A stretch of 10,946 bases of DNA from NCBI GenBank assembly GCA_902803275.1, contig CADCPE010000060.1, forward strand, positions 1-10,946. Direction: 5' to 3'. The first letter of the stretch is position 1. Each line of letters begins with the position of its first letter. A program made the position numbers and the translations under genes. The notes beneath the pieces are model-generated. The model was not told the origin of the DNA and searched no databases. It saw only the letters and a program-made list of their open reading frames with translations. This document shows, piece by piece, positions 1 through 6,502 of this stretch. The stretch comes from an uncultured Erysipelotrichaceae bacterium. Its GTDB lineage: Bacteria; Bacillota_I; Bacilli_A; Erysipelotrichales; Erysipelotrichaceae.

Positions 1-1
1 A

Positions 2-1420
2 TCCACTTCATCAAGCGTCAATAAGACTTCGGCAGCCGTAAAAGGCGAAAAGGTTATTGAGATACTAAGCAATTTCGGCATTCAGGCTACATTGCTCAAT
101 ACTTATATCGGACCTTCAGTCACAAAGTTTGAGATCAAACCGGACAGTTCGGTCAAGATCAACAAGATCATGAATATCTCCGACAACATCAAAATGGAGC
201 TGGCGGCCAAGGATATCCGTATCGAGGCTCCGATCCCGGGAAGAAGTGCCGTAGGCATTGAGATACCTAACGTTGAACCGATCCCGGTAAGAATGCTGGA
301 TCTGATCAAAAATGTTCCGCAGGAGAAAAGAAAACTGCCTTTGCTTTTCTGCCTTGGCAAGGATTTGATGGGTAAACCGGTATACTGCGATCTTTCAAAG
401 ATGCCGCATCTTCTGATAGCCGGTGCGACCGGTTCAGGAAAATCCGTCTGTATTAACAGCATCATCACATCATTTCTGCTCAGGACGAATCCCGATGATG
501 TGAAACTGGTTTTAGTCGATCCGAAGAAAGTTGAATTCACGCCGTACAAGGATATCCCGCATCTTTTATGGCCGATCATCGATGATCCTGTCATGGCTTC
601 CAATATGCTGAAAAAAGTCGTTGTCATCATGGAAGAAAGATATGACGCTTTTGCGACGGTCGGTGTAAGGAATATCGACGGTTTCAACAGCTATGTAAGT
701 GAATACAATGACAACCTGCAAGCTGGTGATGAACCGATGAACAGAATGCCTTTCATGGTCGTGATCATCGACGAGCTGGCTGATCTGATGGCCATTGCCG
801 GCAAGGATGTTGAATTATCCATCCAGAGGATCACGCAGCTTGCCCGTGCCTCCGGCATACATCTGATCGTAGCGACGCAAAGGCCTTCCACGGATGTCAT
901 TACCGGTCTGATCAAATCAAATATACCTTCGCGTATCTCGTTTGCGGTAGCTTCTTCTATTGACTCCAGAACGATCCTGGATCAGACCGGAGCTGAAAGA
1001 CTGCTGGGCAACGGCGACATGCTGTATTACCCGCAGGGTGAGACAGCCCCGATCAGAATGCAGGGCGTTTATGTTACGGATAAAGAGATAAACAGGATCA
1101 CTTCCTATGTCAAATCCCAGGCCAAGCCTGATTATGAGGATTCATACTATGAGTTTTTGACAAACATGAACGGTACGACCGTGATGTCTGCCGGAAGCGT
1201 CAATGCCGACAGTATGGATTCGCTCTATGATGATGTTGTCGAATTCGTAAGAGGCCAGCAGAAGGCTTCTACATCACTGCTGCAGAGAAGATTTGGTATC
1301 GGCTACAACCGTGCTGCCAGACTGATCGATACTCTGGAGGACCGCGGCATCATCGGACCGGCCAACGGATCGAAACCTCGTGAAGTCTATCTTAAAGAAG
1401 AAGACGAGTCAGACATGTAA
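2..1420 (+). CDS. ftsK: DNA translocase FtsK/SpoIIIE family, C-terminal part (5' end outside window)
   Basis: ATP-driven double-stranded DNA pump that moves chromosome ends through the division septum. The frame is open from base 2 (472 visible codons), so the N-terminal membrane domain and linker lie upstream. What is visible is the end of the linker, then the alpha domain (GPSVTKFE, about residues 36-43), then the RecA-like beta domain with Walker A GATGSGKS (141-148; bases 422-445) and Walker B VVIIDELADLM, followed by the conserved LARASGIHLIVATQRPS segment. The last ~65 residues are the gamma winged helix that reads polar DNA signals (LLQRRFGIGYNRAARLID). A TTG at 92 could serve as a start but the frame clearly continues upstream into FtsK-like sequence, so it is not the real start. 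FtsK and SpoIIIE cannot be told apart from this portion. Transcription ends at the hairpin just after the stop. Confidence 0.97.
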   Translation, partial: STSSSVNKTSAAVKGEKVIEILSNFGIQATLLNTYIGPSVTKFEIKPDSSVKINKIMNISDNIKMELAAKDIRIEAPIPGRSAVGIEIPNVEPIPVRMLDLIKNVPQEKRKLPLLFCLGKDLMGKPVYCDLSKMPHLLIAGATGSGKSVCINSIITSFLLRTNPDDVKLVLVDPKKVEFTPYKDIPHLLWPIIDDPVMASNMLKKVVVIMEERYDAFATVGVRNIDGFNSYVSEYNDNLQAGDEPMNRMPFMVVIIDELADLMAIAGKDVELSIQRITQLARASGIHLIVATQRPSTDVITGLIKSNIPSRISFAVASSIDSRTILDQTGAERLLGNGDMLYYPQGETAPIRMQGVYVTDKEINRITSYVKSQAKPDYEDSYYEFLTNMNGTTVMSAGSVNADSMDSLYDDVVEFVRGQQKASTSLLQRRFGIGYNRAARLIDTLEDRGIIGPANGSKPREVYLKEEDESDM

Positions 1421-1424
1421 ATAT

Positions 1425-1459
1425 AAGCCCCGATTCACTGGAAGCGGGGCTTTATTCTT
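1425..1459. terminator. Bidirectional intrinsic terminator between ftsK and pepD
   Basis: A perfect 8-bp stem (AAGCCCCG at 1425-1432 with CGGGGCTT at 1445-1452) around a 12-nt loop, followed by a T-rich stretch. It starts 5 nt after the ftsK stop and ends ~15-20 nt before the stop of the convergent gene. The 5' arm begins with AA and is preceded by AT-rich sequence, so it may work on both strands. Confidence 0.85.
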
Positions 1460-1473
1460 ATATTTGGTATGAT

Positions 1474-2904
1474 CTATAGCTGTGAAAGCAGATCCTTAAG
1501 TATTTCGTATGCAGCTCTGAAAGTCTTGAGATCCAATGATTCCCTGACGGTGTGATAATCACTGCAGTCTGCACCCATGCACGCTATATCGATACCCGGT
1601 ATGCCGTTTGCGATATAGGCAGTCTCAAGCCCGCCGTGTGTAGCCAGCTCTTTCATCTTTCTGCCGGTATGTTTTTCAAAGACATCGAACAGTTTCTTTC
1701 TCAAAGGCGAATCCTTGACGTAATTCCAGCCTGGGCACTTCTCTTCAAGCTCATATGAGAAACCATACAGATCACAGATGGCAGTTATCTCATCTGCCAT
1801 CTCATCAAGATGCGAGTACAGGGCGGCTCTGGTAAAATATCTGATCCTGATCTCATCATCACCGGTCCTGATGCTGGCAAGATTTTCTGATGCAGTGGTT
1901 AGTCCTTCTATAACCATGCTGCGATGACGGAAGCCGTTAGGCATGATCAGCAGATATCTGAGCAGATCTTTGCTGTCTTTTATTGAGAGTGTTTTCTCCT
2001 TTTTTCCTTTTTCCACACTGACAGTGATATCTTTGTCAGAATCGGCGAATTCATCTTTATATGAATTGAAGATGGAAGTGATCTTCCTGTTCACTTCCTC
2101 ATAGGGAAGCTTTGCAGAAAACAGTGTTTCACAATACACGGGGATCGCATTATCCTTGTCGCCGCCGTTTATACAGGCAATGGAAATATGTGTTTCCTTG
2201 TTTAATTCATTGAGGATACGGGCGGTAAGCTTGATGGCATTGGCTCTTTCGGCATTTATATAACCGGCAGAATGTCCTCCTAGAAGTCCCTGGACCTTTA
2301 ACAGACAGAATCCATCATCGTTTTCCTCTTTATTTATCTTTTTGGACAAGAAGATCTTCTGTGATCCGGAACATGTCACATCGGAAGAATCGAAGCGCAT
2401 GTTATCCAAGCCGATCATCCTTTTTGATCTCAGCGCCGCAAAATCTAGGTCTCTTGCGCCATAGCATCCGACTTCTTCCTGCACGGTAAAGACGCATTCA
2501 AGAGCGGGATGAGGAAGTCTATCATCATCGAGTATCGACAGCATGTAAGCGGCAGATATTCCGTCATCACTTCCCAAGGTAGTTCCTCTGGCTTTGACTT
2601 TGCCATCCTGGACATAGATCTCGATCGGATCCTTTTCAAAATCGTGATCGCATTCAGGCAGTTTTTCACATACCATATCGATATGTCCCTGCAGCATGAC
2701 GGGTTCATGATCTTCGTATCCTTTAAAGGCATTCTTATAGATGATCACATTGAAGTTATCGTACTGTCTGTAGCGCAAACCTCTTTCTTTGGCAAAATCT
2801 GCGATATAATCGCTCAATGGTTTTTCATGATAGGAACCGTGAGGGTATCTGCATATCTGTTCAAAATAATACTCGGGTTTGAAATACTGATCTAATACAG
2901 GCAT
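1474..2904 (-). CDS. pepD: Xaa-His dipeptidase / beta-alanyl dipeptidase, peptidase family M20C
   Basis: Cytosolic zinc aminopeptidase that splits dipeptides such as Xaa-His and supplies amino acids. The 476-residue product is the usual family length. Di-zinc site residues are visible in order: H74 and D76 in LQGHIDM, D113/D114 in GSDDGISAA, the catalytic glutamate pair E143-E144 in VQEEVG, D167 in GLDN, and H451 in CSDYHTVRE near the C-terminus. GGHSAGYINAERANAI, about residues 214-229, is typical of the M20C lid region. The ATG at 2902-2904 is preceded, on the minus strand, by AGAAGGA (2911-2917) with 6-nt spacing, which supports this start. It is a single-gene unit, convergent with ftsK and divergent from ssb. 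No convincing promoter was found; a DnaA-box-like site lies 37 nt upstream. The family assignment is firm, the exact peptide specificity is not. Confidence 0.93.
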   Translation of the reverse strand: MPVLDQYFKPEYYFEQICRYPHGSYHEKPLSDYIADFAKERGLRYRQYDNFNVIIYKNAFKGYEDHEPVMLQGHIDMVCEKLPECDHDFEKDPIEIYVQDGKVKARGTTLGSDDGISAAYMLSILDDDRLPHPALECVFTVQEEVGCYGARDLDFAALRSKRMIGLDNMRFDSSDVTCSGSQKIFLSKKINKEENDDGFCLLKVQGLLGGHSAGYINAERANAIKLTARILNELNKETHISIACINGGDKDNAIPVYCETLFSAKLPYEEVNRKITSIFNSYKDEFADSDKDITVSVEKGKKEKTLSIKDSKDLLRYLLIMPNGFRHRSMVIEGLTTASENLASIRTGDDEIRIRYFTRAALYSHLDEMADEITAICDLYGFSYELEEKCPGWNYVKDSPLRKKLFDVFEKHTGRKMKELATHGGLETAYIANGIPGIDIACMGADCSDYHTVRESLDLKTFRAAYEILKDLLSQL

Positions 2905-2940
2905 AATTTTTCCTTCTTTCTAACTATCTACTATTTTAAG

Positions 2941-3047
2941 TTATCCACATATAATAAAGAAATAGCAATGATTTCTGCACAATCTATTAAGTCTTGAAAA
3001 TCCGGATATTATCGTACCACAGGTGTTTTTTATCTGAGTTTTCCACA
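2941..3047 (+). promoter_or_regulatory. Cluster of DnaA-box-like 9-mers in the pepD-ssb intergenic region
   Basis: Three same-orientation 9-mers resemble the DnaA box TTATNCACA: TTATCCACA at 2941-2949 (exact), TTCTGCACA at 2972-2980 (one mismatch) and TTTTCCACA at 3039-3047 (one mismatch). They sit in an AT-rich divergent gap of 256 bp before a single-stranded-DNA-binding protein gene. DnaA binding is inferred from sequence only; one-mismatch matches also arise by chance (another TTTTCCACA occurs inside pepD at 2009-2017). The rest of the gap holds a short palindrome (TTTTC-TGA-GAAAA at 3070-3082) and no hexamer pair I would call a promoter with confidence on either strand. Confidence 0.4.
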
Positions 3048-3160
3048 ATTCTTTTGTTTGAAATGAGAATTTTCTGAGAAAAAACTGAGACAATTCTGTA
3101 GCAAAAAAGCATCTATAGGCGTGCTAAATTGATGATGCAGGTAATAAAGAAAGGAGGATT

Positions 3161-3454
3161 ATGAACTTATTTGCCTTAGCCGGTTATATTGTTGATGAAC
3201 CGGTGAAAATTACAACTGATAACGGTATGAGATTGTGCAGACTCAAGATTTCCGTCGATAAGAATTCCAAGGAAAATGAAGAAGAAAAAGAGATCTACGA
3301 AGTTACTGTTTTCAGAAATCTGGTGGATGAGGATTACCGTGTAGGGCAATTTGTTGCCGTAAGCGGAAGATTGGCATGCAACAATTACAAAAGTGAGAAC
3401 AAGCAGTACTATAATGCCAATCTGATCGGCAATAACATCACCCTTAAAGAATGA
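3161..3454 (+). CDS. ssb: Short single-stranded DNA-binding protein (SSB-type OB fold)
   Basis: Binds single-stranded DNA during replication, repair or recombination. The 97-residue product is essentially only the OB fold: strand 1 NLFALAGYIVDEPVK (2-16), the RLCRLKISVDK strand (about 24-34), EIYEVTVFRNL where standard SSB has a similar motif ending in a Trp, and the VGQFVAVSGRL strand (about 62-72). It lacks tryptophan altogether, and lacks the Gly/Pro/Gln linker and acidic DDDIPF-like tip by which normal SSB (about 110-180 residues) recruits partners. The start has a strong Shine-Dalgarno AAGGAGG at 3151-3157. It is transcribed alone, with a hairpin on its stop codon. It may be an accessory SSB paralogue rather than the main replication SSB, which usually sits between rpsF and rpsR. 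The fold is fairly sure, the cellular role is not. Confidence 0.82.
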   Translation: MNLFALAGYIVDEPVKITTDNGMRLCRLKISVDKNSKENEEEKEIYEVTVFRNLVDEDYRVGQFVAVSGRLACNNYKSENKQYYNANLIGNNITLKE

Positions 3455-3480
3455 AGAGCTGGAGACAGCTCTTTCATTAT
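3454..3480 (+). terminator. Weak hairpin terminator at end of ssb
   Basis: A 7-bp stem, AAGAGCT (3454-3460) with AGCTCTT (3467-3473), has a 6-nt loop and is followed by TTCATTATTG. The first base of the stem is the last base of the ssb stop codon. The T tail is interrupted, so termination may be partial. Confidence 0.55.
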
Positions 3481-3496
3481 TGTCCGTAAATTGTAA

Positions 3497-3502
3497 TATA
3501 AT
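3497..3502 (+). promoter_or_regulatory. Putative -10 element of ffh; predicts a leaderless mRNA
   Basis: A perfect TATAAT lies exactly 6 nt before the ffh ATG, so transcription would be expected to begin at or next to the A of the start codon. No Shine-Dalgarno sequence is present (only TTAGGTT directly against the ATG). No good -35 hexamer is visible at 16-18 nt (TCATTA at 17), so the promoter call rests on the -10 and its position. Confidence 0.55.
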
Positions 3503-3508
3503 TAGGTT

Positions 3509-4822
3509 ATGTTTGATTCATTACAGGATAAATTAACCAAGACATTAAGAAATGTTCAGGGCAAGGGCAGACTCTCTGAACGCAATATGGAGGAGACCCT
3601 CAAGGAAATAAGGATCGCCTTGCTGGAGTCCGATGTAAACTACCAGGTCGTCAAAGACTTTTTAGAGAGGATTAGACAGGAGTCGATCGGCCAGGATGTT
3701 CTGAATTCGGTTGAACCGGGCCAGCTGCTGGTAAAGATCGTCAATGACGAGATCATCAGACTGCTGGGCGATGAGGATAATTCATTAAATATCAATGAAA
3801 AAGGTCCTACCAGGATCATGCTGGTAGGTCTGCAGGGTACAGGTAAGACTACACAGCTTGCTAAACTTGCCAACCTTCTGAAGAAGCAGGGCAAAAAGCC
3901 GATCATGATCGCCGGAGATATCTACCGTCCTGCCGCTATCGATCAGCTGAAGACATTAGGCAGGCAGATCGATGTTGAAGTATATTCGGAAGGAACGGAT
4001 GTCGATGTCCTGACTCAGGTCGTAAACGGCGTCAAATACGGTGAAGAAAAAGGTTATGATGTCGTTCTGATCGATACGGCCGGTAGACTGCAGATCGATG
4101 AAGTCCTTATGCAGGAACTGAAAGATATCAAGGATGCCATTGATCCCGATGAGATACTTCTGACTGTCGATGCGTTGACCGGCCAGGATATTGTCAATGT
4201 CGCCAGATCATTCAATGAATTGCTGGATGTAACCGGACTTATCCTGACAAAATTTGATGGTGATTCAAAAGGCGGCGCAGCTTTATCTGTCAAAGCCGTA
4301 ACAGGTGTTCCGATCAAGTTTACCGGTGTCGGTGAAAAGATCAATGATATAGAAACATTCCATCCTGATCGTCTTGCCCAGAGGATCCTGGGTATGGGCG
4401 ATGTCGTAACCTTTGTTGAAAAGGCTCAGGAAGAGATCGACATGAAAGAGGCTGAAAAGACAGCCAACAGACTCATGCAGGGTAAATTTACCATGGATGA
4501 TCTCTTGAGCTCGATCGAACAGTCAAGAAAACTCGGTCCTATCTCTTCGATCATGAAGATGATGCCGGGCATGTCGGATATGGCTAATGCGATAAACGAT
4601 TCCGACGCTGACAAGGAACTTAAGAGCATCAAGGCCATCATTCAGTCGATGACTCCGGAAGAAAGGGAAGATCCTTCGATCATGCGTTCAAGCCATAAAA
4701 GAAGAATAGCCAAAGGTTCCGGTACGAGTGTTGAACAGGTCAATAAACTGTGCAATCAGTATGACAAGATGAAGAAACTTTTCAAGAACATGTCTTCACT
4801 TCAGTCGATGTTCCGGATGTAG
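3509..4822 (+). CDS. ffh: Signal recognition particle protein Ffh (SRP54 GTPase)
   Basis: GTPase that binds 4.5S/scRNA and the signal sequences of nascent membrane proteins and delivers ribosomes to FtsY at the membrane. The 437-residue protein shows the N domain (1-~95), the G domain with GLQGTGKTT (107-115), DTAGRLQ, and TKFDGDSKGG, then the GVGE motif, and the methionine-rich M domain (from about 300) with RKLGPISSIMKMMPGM and a C-terminus ending in Met-rich SLQSMFRM. The start fits the family (MFDSLQDKLT, no extension). The regulatory partner gene ylxM, commonly upstream of ffh in Firmicutes, is absent; ssb is there instead. The next gene begins 2 nt after the stop, so the two are co-transcribed. 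The start has no Shine-Dalgarno sequence. Confidence 0.98.
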   Translation: MFDSLQDKLTKTLRNVQGKGRLSERNMEETLKEIRIALLESDVNYQVVKDFLERIRQESIGQDVLNSVEPGQLLVKIVNDEIIRLLGDEDNSLNINEKGPTRIMLVGLQGTGKTTQLAKLANLLKKQGKKPIMIAGDIYRPAAIDQLKTLGRQIDVEVYSEGTDVDVLTQVVNGVKYGEEKGYDVVLIDTAGRLQIDEVLMQELKDIKDAIDPDEILLTVDALTGQDIVNVARSFNELLDVTGLILTKFDGDSKGGAALSVKAVTGVPIKFTGVGEKINDIETFHPDRLAQRILGMGDVVTFVEKAQEEIDMKEAEKTANRLMQGKFTMDDLLSSIEQSRKLGPISSIMKMMPGMSDMANAINDSDADKELKSIKAIIQSMTPEEREDPSIMRSSHKRRIAKGSGTSVEQVNKLCNQYDKMKKLFKNMSSLQSMFRM

Positions 4823-4824
4823 CG

Positions 4825-5367
4825 ATGTGCGGAAGATTTGAGTTTTCCCTTAAGGATGATAAAAAGGGCAAACAGATAAAGGAAAGAGCGGAAAAACTGA
4901 ATCTCGTCTATAAGGAAGGCGAGATTTTTCCTACGGATCAGGTGCTGTGCATCATTCCGGTTGAAAACAAGATCGATCTTTCTGTCATGAAGTGGGGCAT
5001 AAACAACAAGTCACTTTTGATCAATGCCCGCATGGAATCGATCAATGATAGGCCTTCATACAAAGAAATAAAGAATAACAGGTGTGCTGTCATATGCAAT
5101 GGCTTCTATGAATGGAACAGATCGAAAGAAAAATTCTATATTTCAGGCGAGGAAGAATACATGTATCTGGCCTGCATATTCAATTCCAAAAAGGAACTGC
5201 TTATCATTACGCAGGCTGCCGATGAAGATTTTTCAAAGATTCATGAGCGCATTCCGATGATCATGAATCAGGCTGAAATGCTAAGGTACATACATAATGA
5301 AGACGGTATTTTCATTAAGAAAAAGCTCAATATAGTCAAGACAGATGAAGCGTTGAAACTGTTTTAA
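4825..5367 (+). CDS. SRAP-domain protein (SOS response-associated peptidase family, YedK/HMCES-like)
   Basis: Family members shield abasic sites in single-stranded DNA by forming a thiazolidine DNA-protein crosslink with the N-terminal cysteine. All key positions are seen: C2 directly after Met (MCGRF), which becomes N-terminal after Met removal; N67 and R69 in INARMES; E96 in GFYEW; and H140 in IHERIP. At 180 residues it is shorter than E. coli YedK (about 222) but the catalytic core is complete. It starts 2 nt after the ffh stop with no Shine-Dalgarno sequence, which suggests translation coupled to ffh. It ends 1 nt before a strong terminator. Its place between ffh and rpsP is not the usual order. 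Chemistry is inferred from the family; involvement in SOS in this organism is not shown, and no LexA-like site is visible nearby. Confidence 0.94.
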   Translation: MCGRFEFSLKDDKKGKQIKERAEKLNLVYKEGEIFPTDQVLCIIPVENKIDLSVMKWGINNKSLLINARMESINDRPSYKEIKNNRCAVICNGFYEWNRSKEKFYISGEEEYMYLACIFNSKKELLIITQAADEDFSKIHERIPMIMNQAEMLRYIHNEDGIFIKKKLNIVKTDEALKLF

Positions 5368-5368
5368 G

Positions 5369-5404
5369 GAGTCAAGTAAAAATACTTGACTCTTATTGTT
5401 TTTT
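5369..5404 (+). terminator. Intrinsic terminator after the ffh-SRAP unit
   Basis: A perfect 10-bp stem, GAGTCAAGTA (5369-5378) with TACTTGACTC (5383-5392), has an AAAA tetraloop and is followed by TTATTGTTTTTT. This is the strongest hairpin in the window and sits 1 nt past the stop codon. Confidence 0.9.
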
Positions 5405-5414
5405 ATGTGATGAT
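5386..5414 (+). promoter_or_regulatory. Putative rpsP promoter overlapping the preceding terminator
   Basis: TTGACT (5386-5391, 5 of 6 to the -35 consensus) lies inside the 3' arm of the terminator. After a 17-nt spacer comes GATGAT (5409-5414), preceded by TGT at 5406-5408, i.e. an extended -10. The start would be near 5421, giving a short leader with Shine-Dalgarno AAAGGAGGA at about 5429-5437. Two other AT-rich hexamers nearby (TATATA) are alternatives. Confidence 0.65.
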
Positions 5415-5444
5415 ATATAGGCAAACAAAAAGGAGGATATATAC

Positions 5445-5714
5445 ATGGTCAAATTAAGACTCAAGAGAATGGGCGCAAAGAAAGTTCCTTTCTATCGTAT
5501 CGTTGCTGCAGATTCTAGAGCTCCTAGAGATGGTAGAGATATTGACACTATTGGTACTTACGATCCTACAAAGAATCCCGCAATCATTAGCATTGACGAA
5601 GAAAAAGCATTGAATTGGTTAAATAAAGGCGCTATTCCTTCTGATACAGTAAGAGGCCTGCTGGCAAAAAACGGTATCATGAAGAAATATACAGAAGCTA
5701 AAAAGAGCAAATAA
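5445..5714 (+). CDS. rpsP: 30S ribosomal protein S16
   Basis: Small-subunit protein that binds 16S rRNA helices of the 5' and central domains and is needed for 30S assembly. The 89-residue product matches the family length and its N-terminal signature: VKLRLKRMGAKKVPFYRIV, then the ADSRAPRDGR loop and IGTYDPTKNP. A near-ideal Shine-Dalgarno sequence with about 8-nt spacing supports the start, as expected for a highly expressed gene. It has its own promoter, separate from ffh, and is followed with zero spacing by khpA. Confidence 0.99.
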   Translation: MVKLRLKRMGAKKVPFYRIVAADSRAPRDGRDIDTIGTYDPTKNPAIISIDEEKALNWLNKGAIPSDTVRGLLAKNGIMKKYTEAKKSK

Positions 5715-5963
5715 ATGATCGATCTTGAAAAAGTATTACTGAACATAGTGAAACCATTATGTTCCGACCCTGATTCGGTTATGGTCAAGCAGATGGAGAG
5801 CCTGAATGCGAATGAACTGTTACTTTATGTTTATGCGCCAAGCGAAGACATCGCCAGACTTATCGGCAAGAAGGGCACAATGGCTAATTCGATTCGTCAA
5901 ATGCTGCAGGTAGCTTCCAAGATTGAAAACAAGCGTATTTCAATAAAATTTGAAGCTCTATAA
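5715..5963 (+). CDS. khpA: KH-domain RNA-binding protein KhpA (YlqC family)
   Basis: Small single-KH RNA-binding protein; in other Firmicutes it pairs with KhpB/EloR and affects cell elongation and mRNA/sRNA stability. The 82-residue product shows the KH core: LLLYVYAPSEDIARLIGKKG with the GxxG loop GKKG at 51-54, followed by MANSIRQML. The ATG directly follows the rpsP stop codon (no gap) with no clear Shine-Dalgarno sequence, so translation is probably coupled to rpsP. The rpsP-khpA-rimM-trmD order is the usual Firmicutes one. A terminator hairpin begins inside its stop codon. Confidence 0.96.
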   Translation: MIDLEKVLLNIVKPLCSDPDSVMVKQMESLNANELLLYVYAPSEDIARLIGKKGTMANSIRQMLQVASKIENKRISIKFEAL

Positions 5964-5987
5964 GAGGTGATTATTCATCTCTTTTTT
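5962..5987 (+). terminator. Intrinsic terminator overlapping the khpA stop codon
   Basis: A 9-bp stem with one G-U pair, AAGAGGTGA (5962-5970) with TCATCTCTT (5975-5983), has a TTAT loop and is followed by a T run to 5987. The first two stem bases belong to the TAA of khpA. Confidence 0.8.
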
Positions 5988-5989
5988 AA

Positions 5990-5995
5990 TACAAT
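5990..5995 (+). promoter_or_regulatory. Putative -10 element of rimM; predicts a leaderless mRNA
   Basis: TACAAT (5 of 6 to consensus) ends exactly 6 nt before the rimM ATG, the same geometry as at ffh. There is no Shine-Dalgarno sequence between the terminator and the ATG. No good -35 is visible (GTGATT at 17 nt). TATAAA at 5995-6000 is a rival hexamer but would place the start inside the gene. Confidence 0.5.
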
Positions 5996-6001
5996 ATAAA
6001 C

Positions 6002-6502
6002 ATGGAATATGTAACGATCGGCAAAATTCTTAATACTTTCGGCATTAAAGGCGAGCTCAAGGTGGATGTCTACACCGATTTTCCTGAAGACAGATTCCAG
6101 AAAGGATCAACTGTCTATATCGGGGATGAATATCTTGCATTCAAGGTAGCGGCATACAGGGAACATAAGGGGTTCATGCTTCTGCTTCTTGAGGATAATG
6201 AAGATATCAATCTTGTAGAGAAATTCAAGGGCATGTATCTGTATAAAGCGAAAGGTGATATCAAGCCTCTGCAGGAAGGCCAGTATTACTTCTCTGATCT
6301 CAAGGATCTGAATGTATTCATTGATGATAAAAAGATCGGAAGAGTATTGAGGGTTGAAGAAGGTTTAAAAAACAATAATCTCAGGGTCCTTAAGGATGAA
6401 GACGGCAAGGAATATCTGATACCGTTTATTCCGGTGTTCATTAAAAAAGTCGATCTTGATAAAGAGCGTATCGACATCAACTGGATCGAAGGTCTGATAT
6501 GA
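6002..6502 (+). CDS. rimM: Ribosome maturation factor RimM
   Basis: Binds S19 and helps mature the head of the 30S subunit. The 166-residue product has the N-terminal RimM beta barrel beginning EYVTIGKILNTFGIKGELKV (2-21) and the C-terminal PRC barrel beginning around YYFSDLKDLNV (96-106) and ending in VDLDKERIDINWIEGLI. The start matches the family N-terminus closely and no alternative in-frame start exists nearby, although there is no Shine-Dalgarno sequence. It overlaps trmD by 4 nt (ATGA), the usual coupled arrangement. Confidence 0.97.
   Translation: MEYVTIGKILNTFGIKGELKVDVYTDFPEDRFQKGSTVYIGDEYLAFKVAAYREHKGFMLLLLEDNEDINLVEKFKGMYLYKAKGDIKPLQEGQYYFSDLKDLNVFIDDKKIGRVLRVEEGLKNNNLRVLKDEDGKEYLIPFIPVFIKKVDLDKERIDINWIEGLI

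Noticed and set aside
92..94. TTG as start of the ftsK-like gene
   Set aside because: The frame remains open to base 2 and the upstream codons read as FtsK linker; the gene is simply cut by the window edge.
2009..2017. Another DnaA-box-like TTTTCCACA, and TGTGGATGA at 6642-6650
   Set aside because: Both are one-mismatch matches inside coding sequence and are expected by chance at this frequency.
2509..2895. Plus-strand open frame of 128 codons opposite pepD
   Set aside because: Antisense to intact M20C metal-site coding sequence and has no Shine-Dalgarno sequence or motif.
3070..3082. Palindrome TTTTC-TGA-GAAAA upstream of ssb as an operator
   Set aside because: Short, AT-rich and unique in the window; does not match a LexA or other operator I know, so I leave it as a note.
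3090..3130. Candidate sigma-A promoter for ssb (TATAGG or TAAATT hexamers)
   Set aside because: No -35 match at 16-18 nt for either hexamer; too weak to call.
5964..5970. GAGGTGA, a near-perfect Shine-Dalgarno match after khpA
   Set aside because: No ATG, GTG or TTG lies at a proper distance; it is the 5' arm of the terminator, and rimM starts 31 nt further on, too far to use it.
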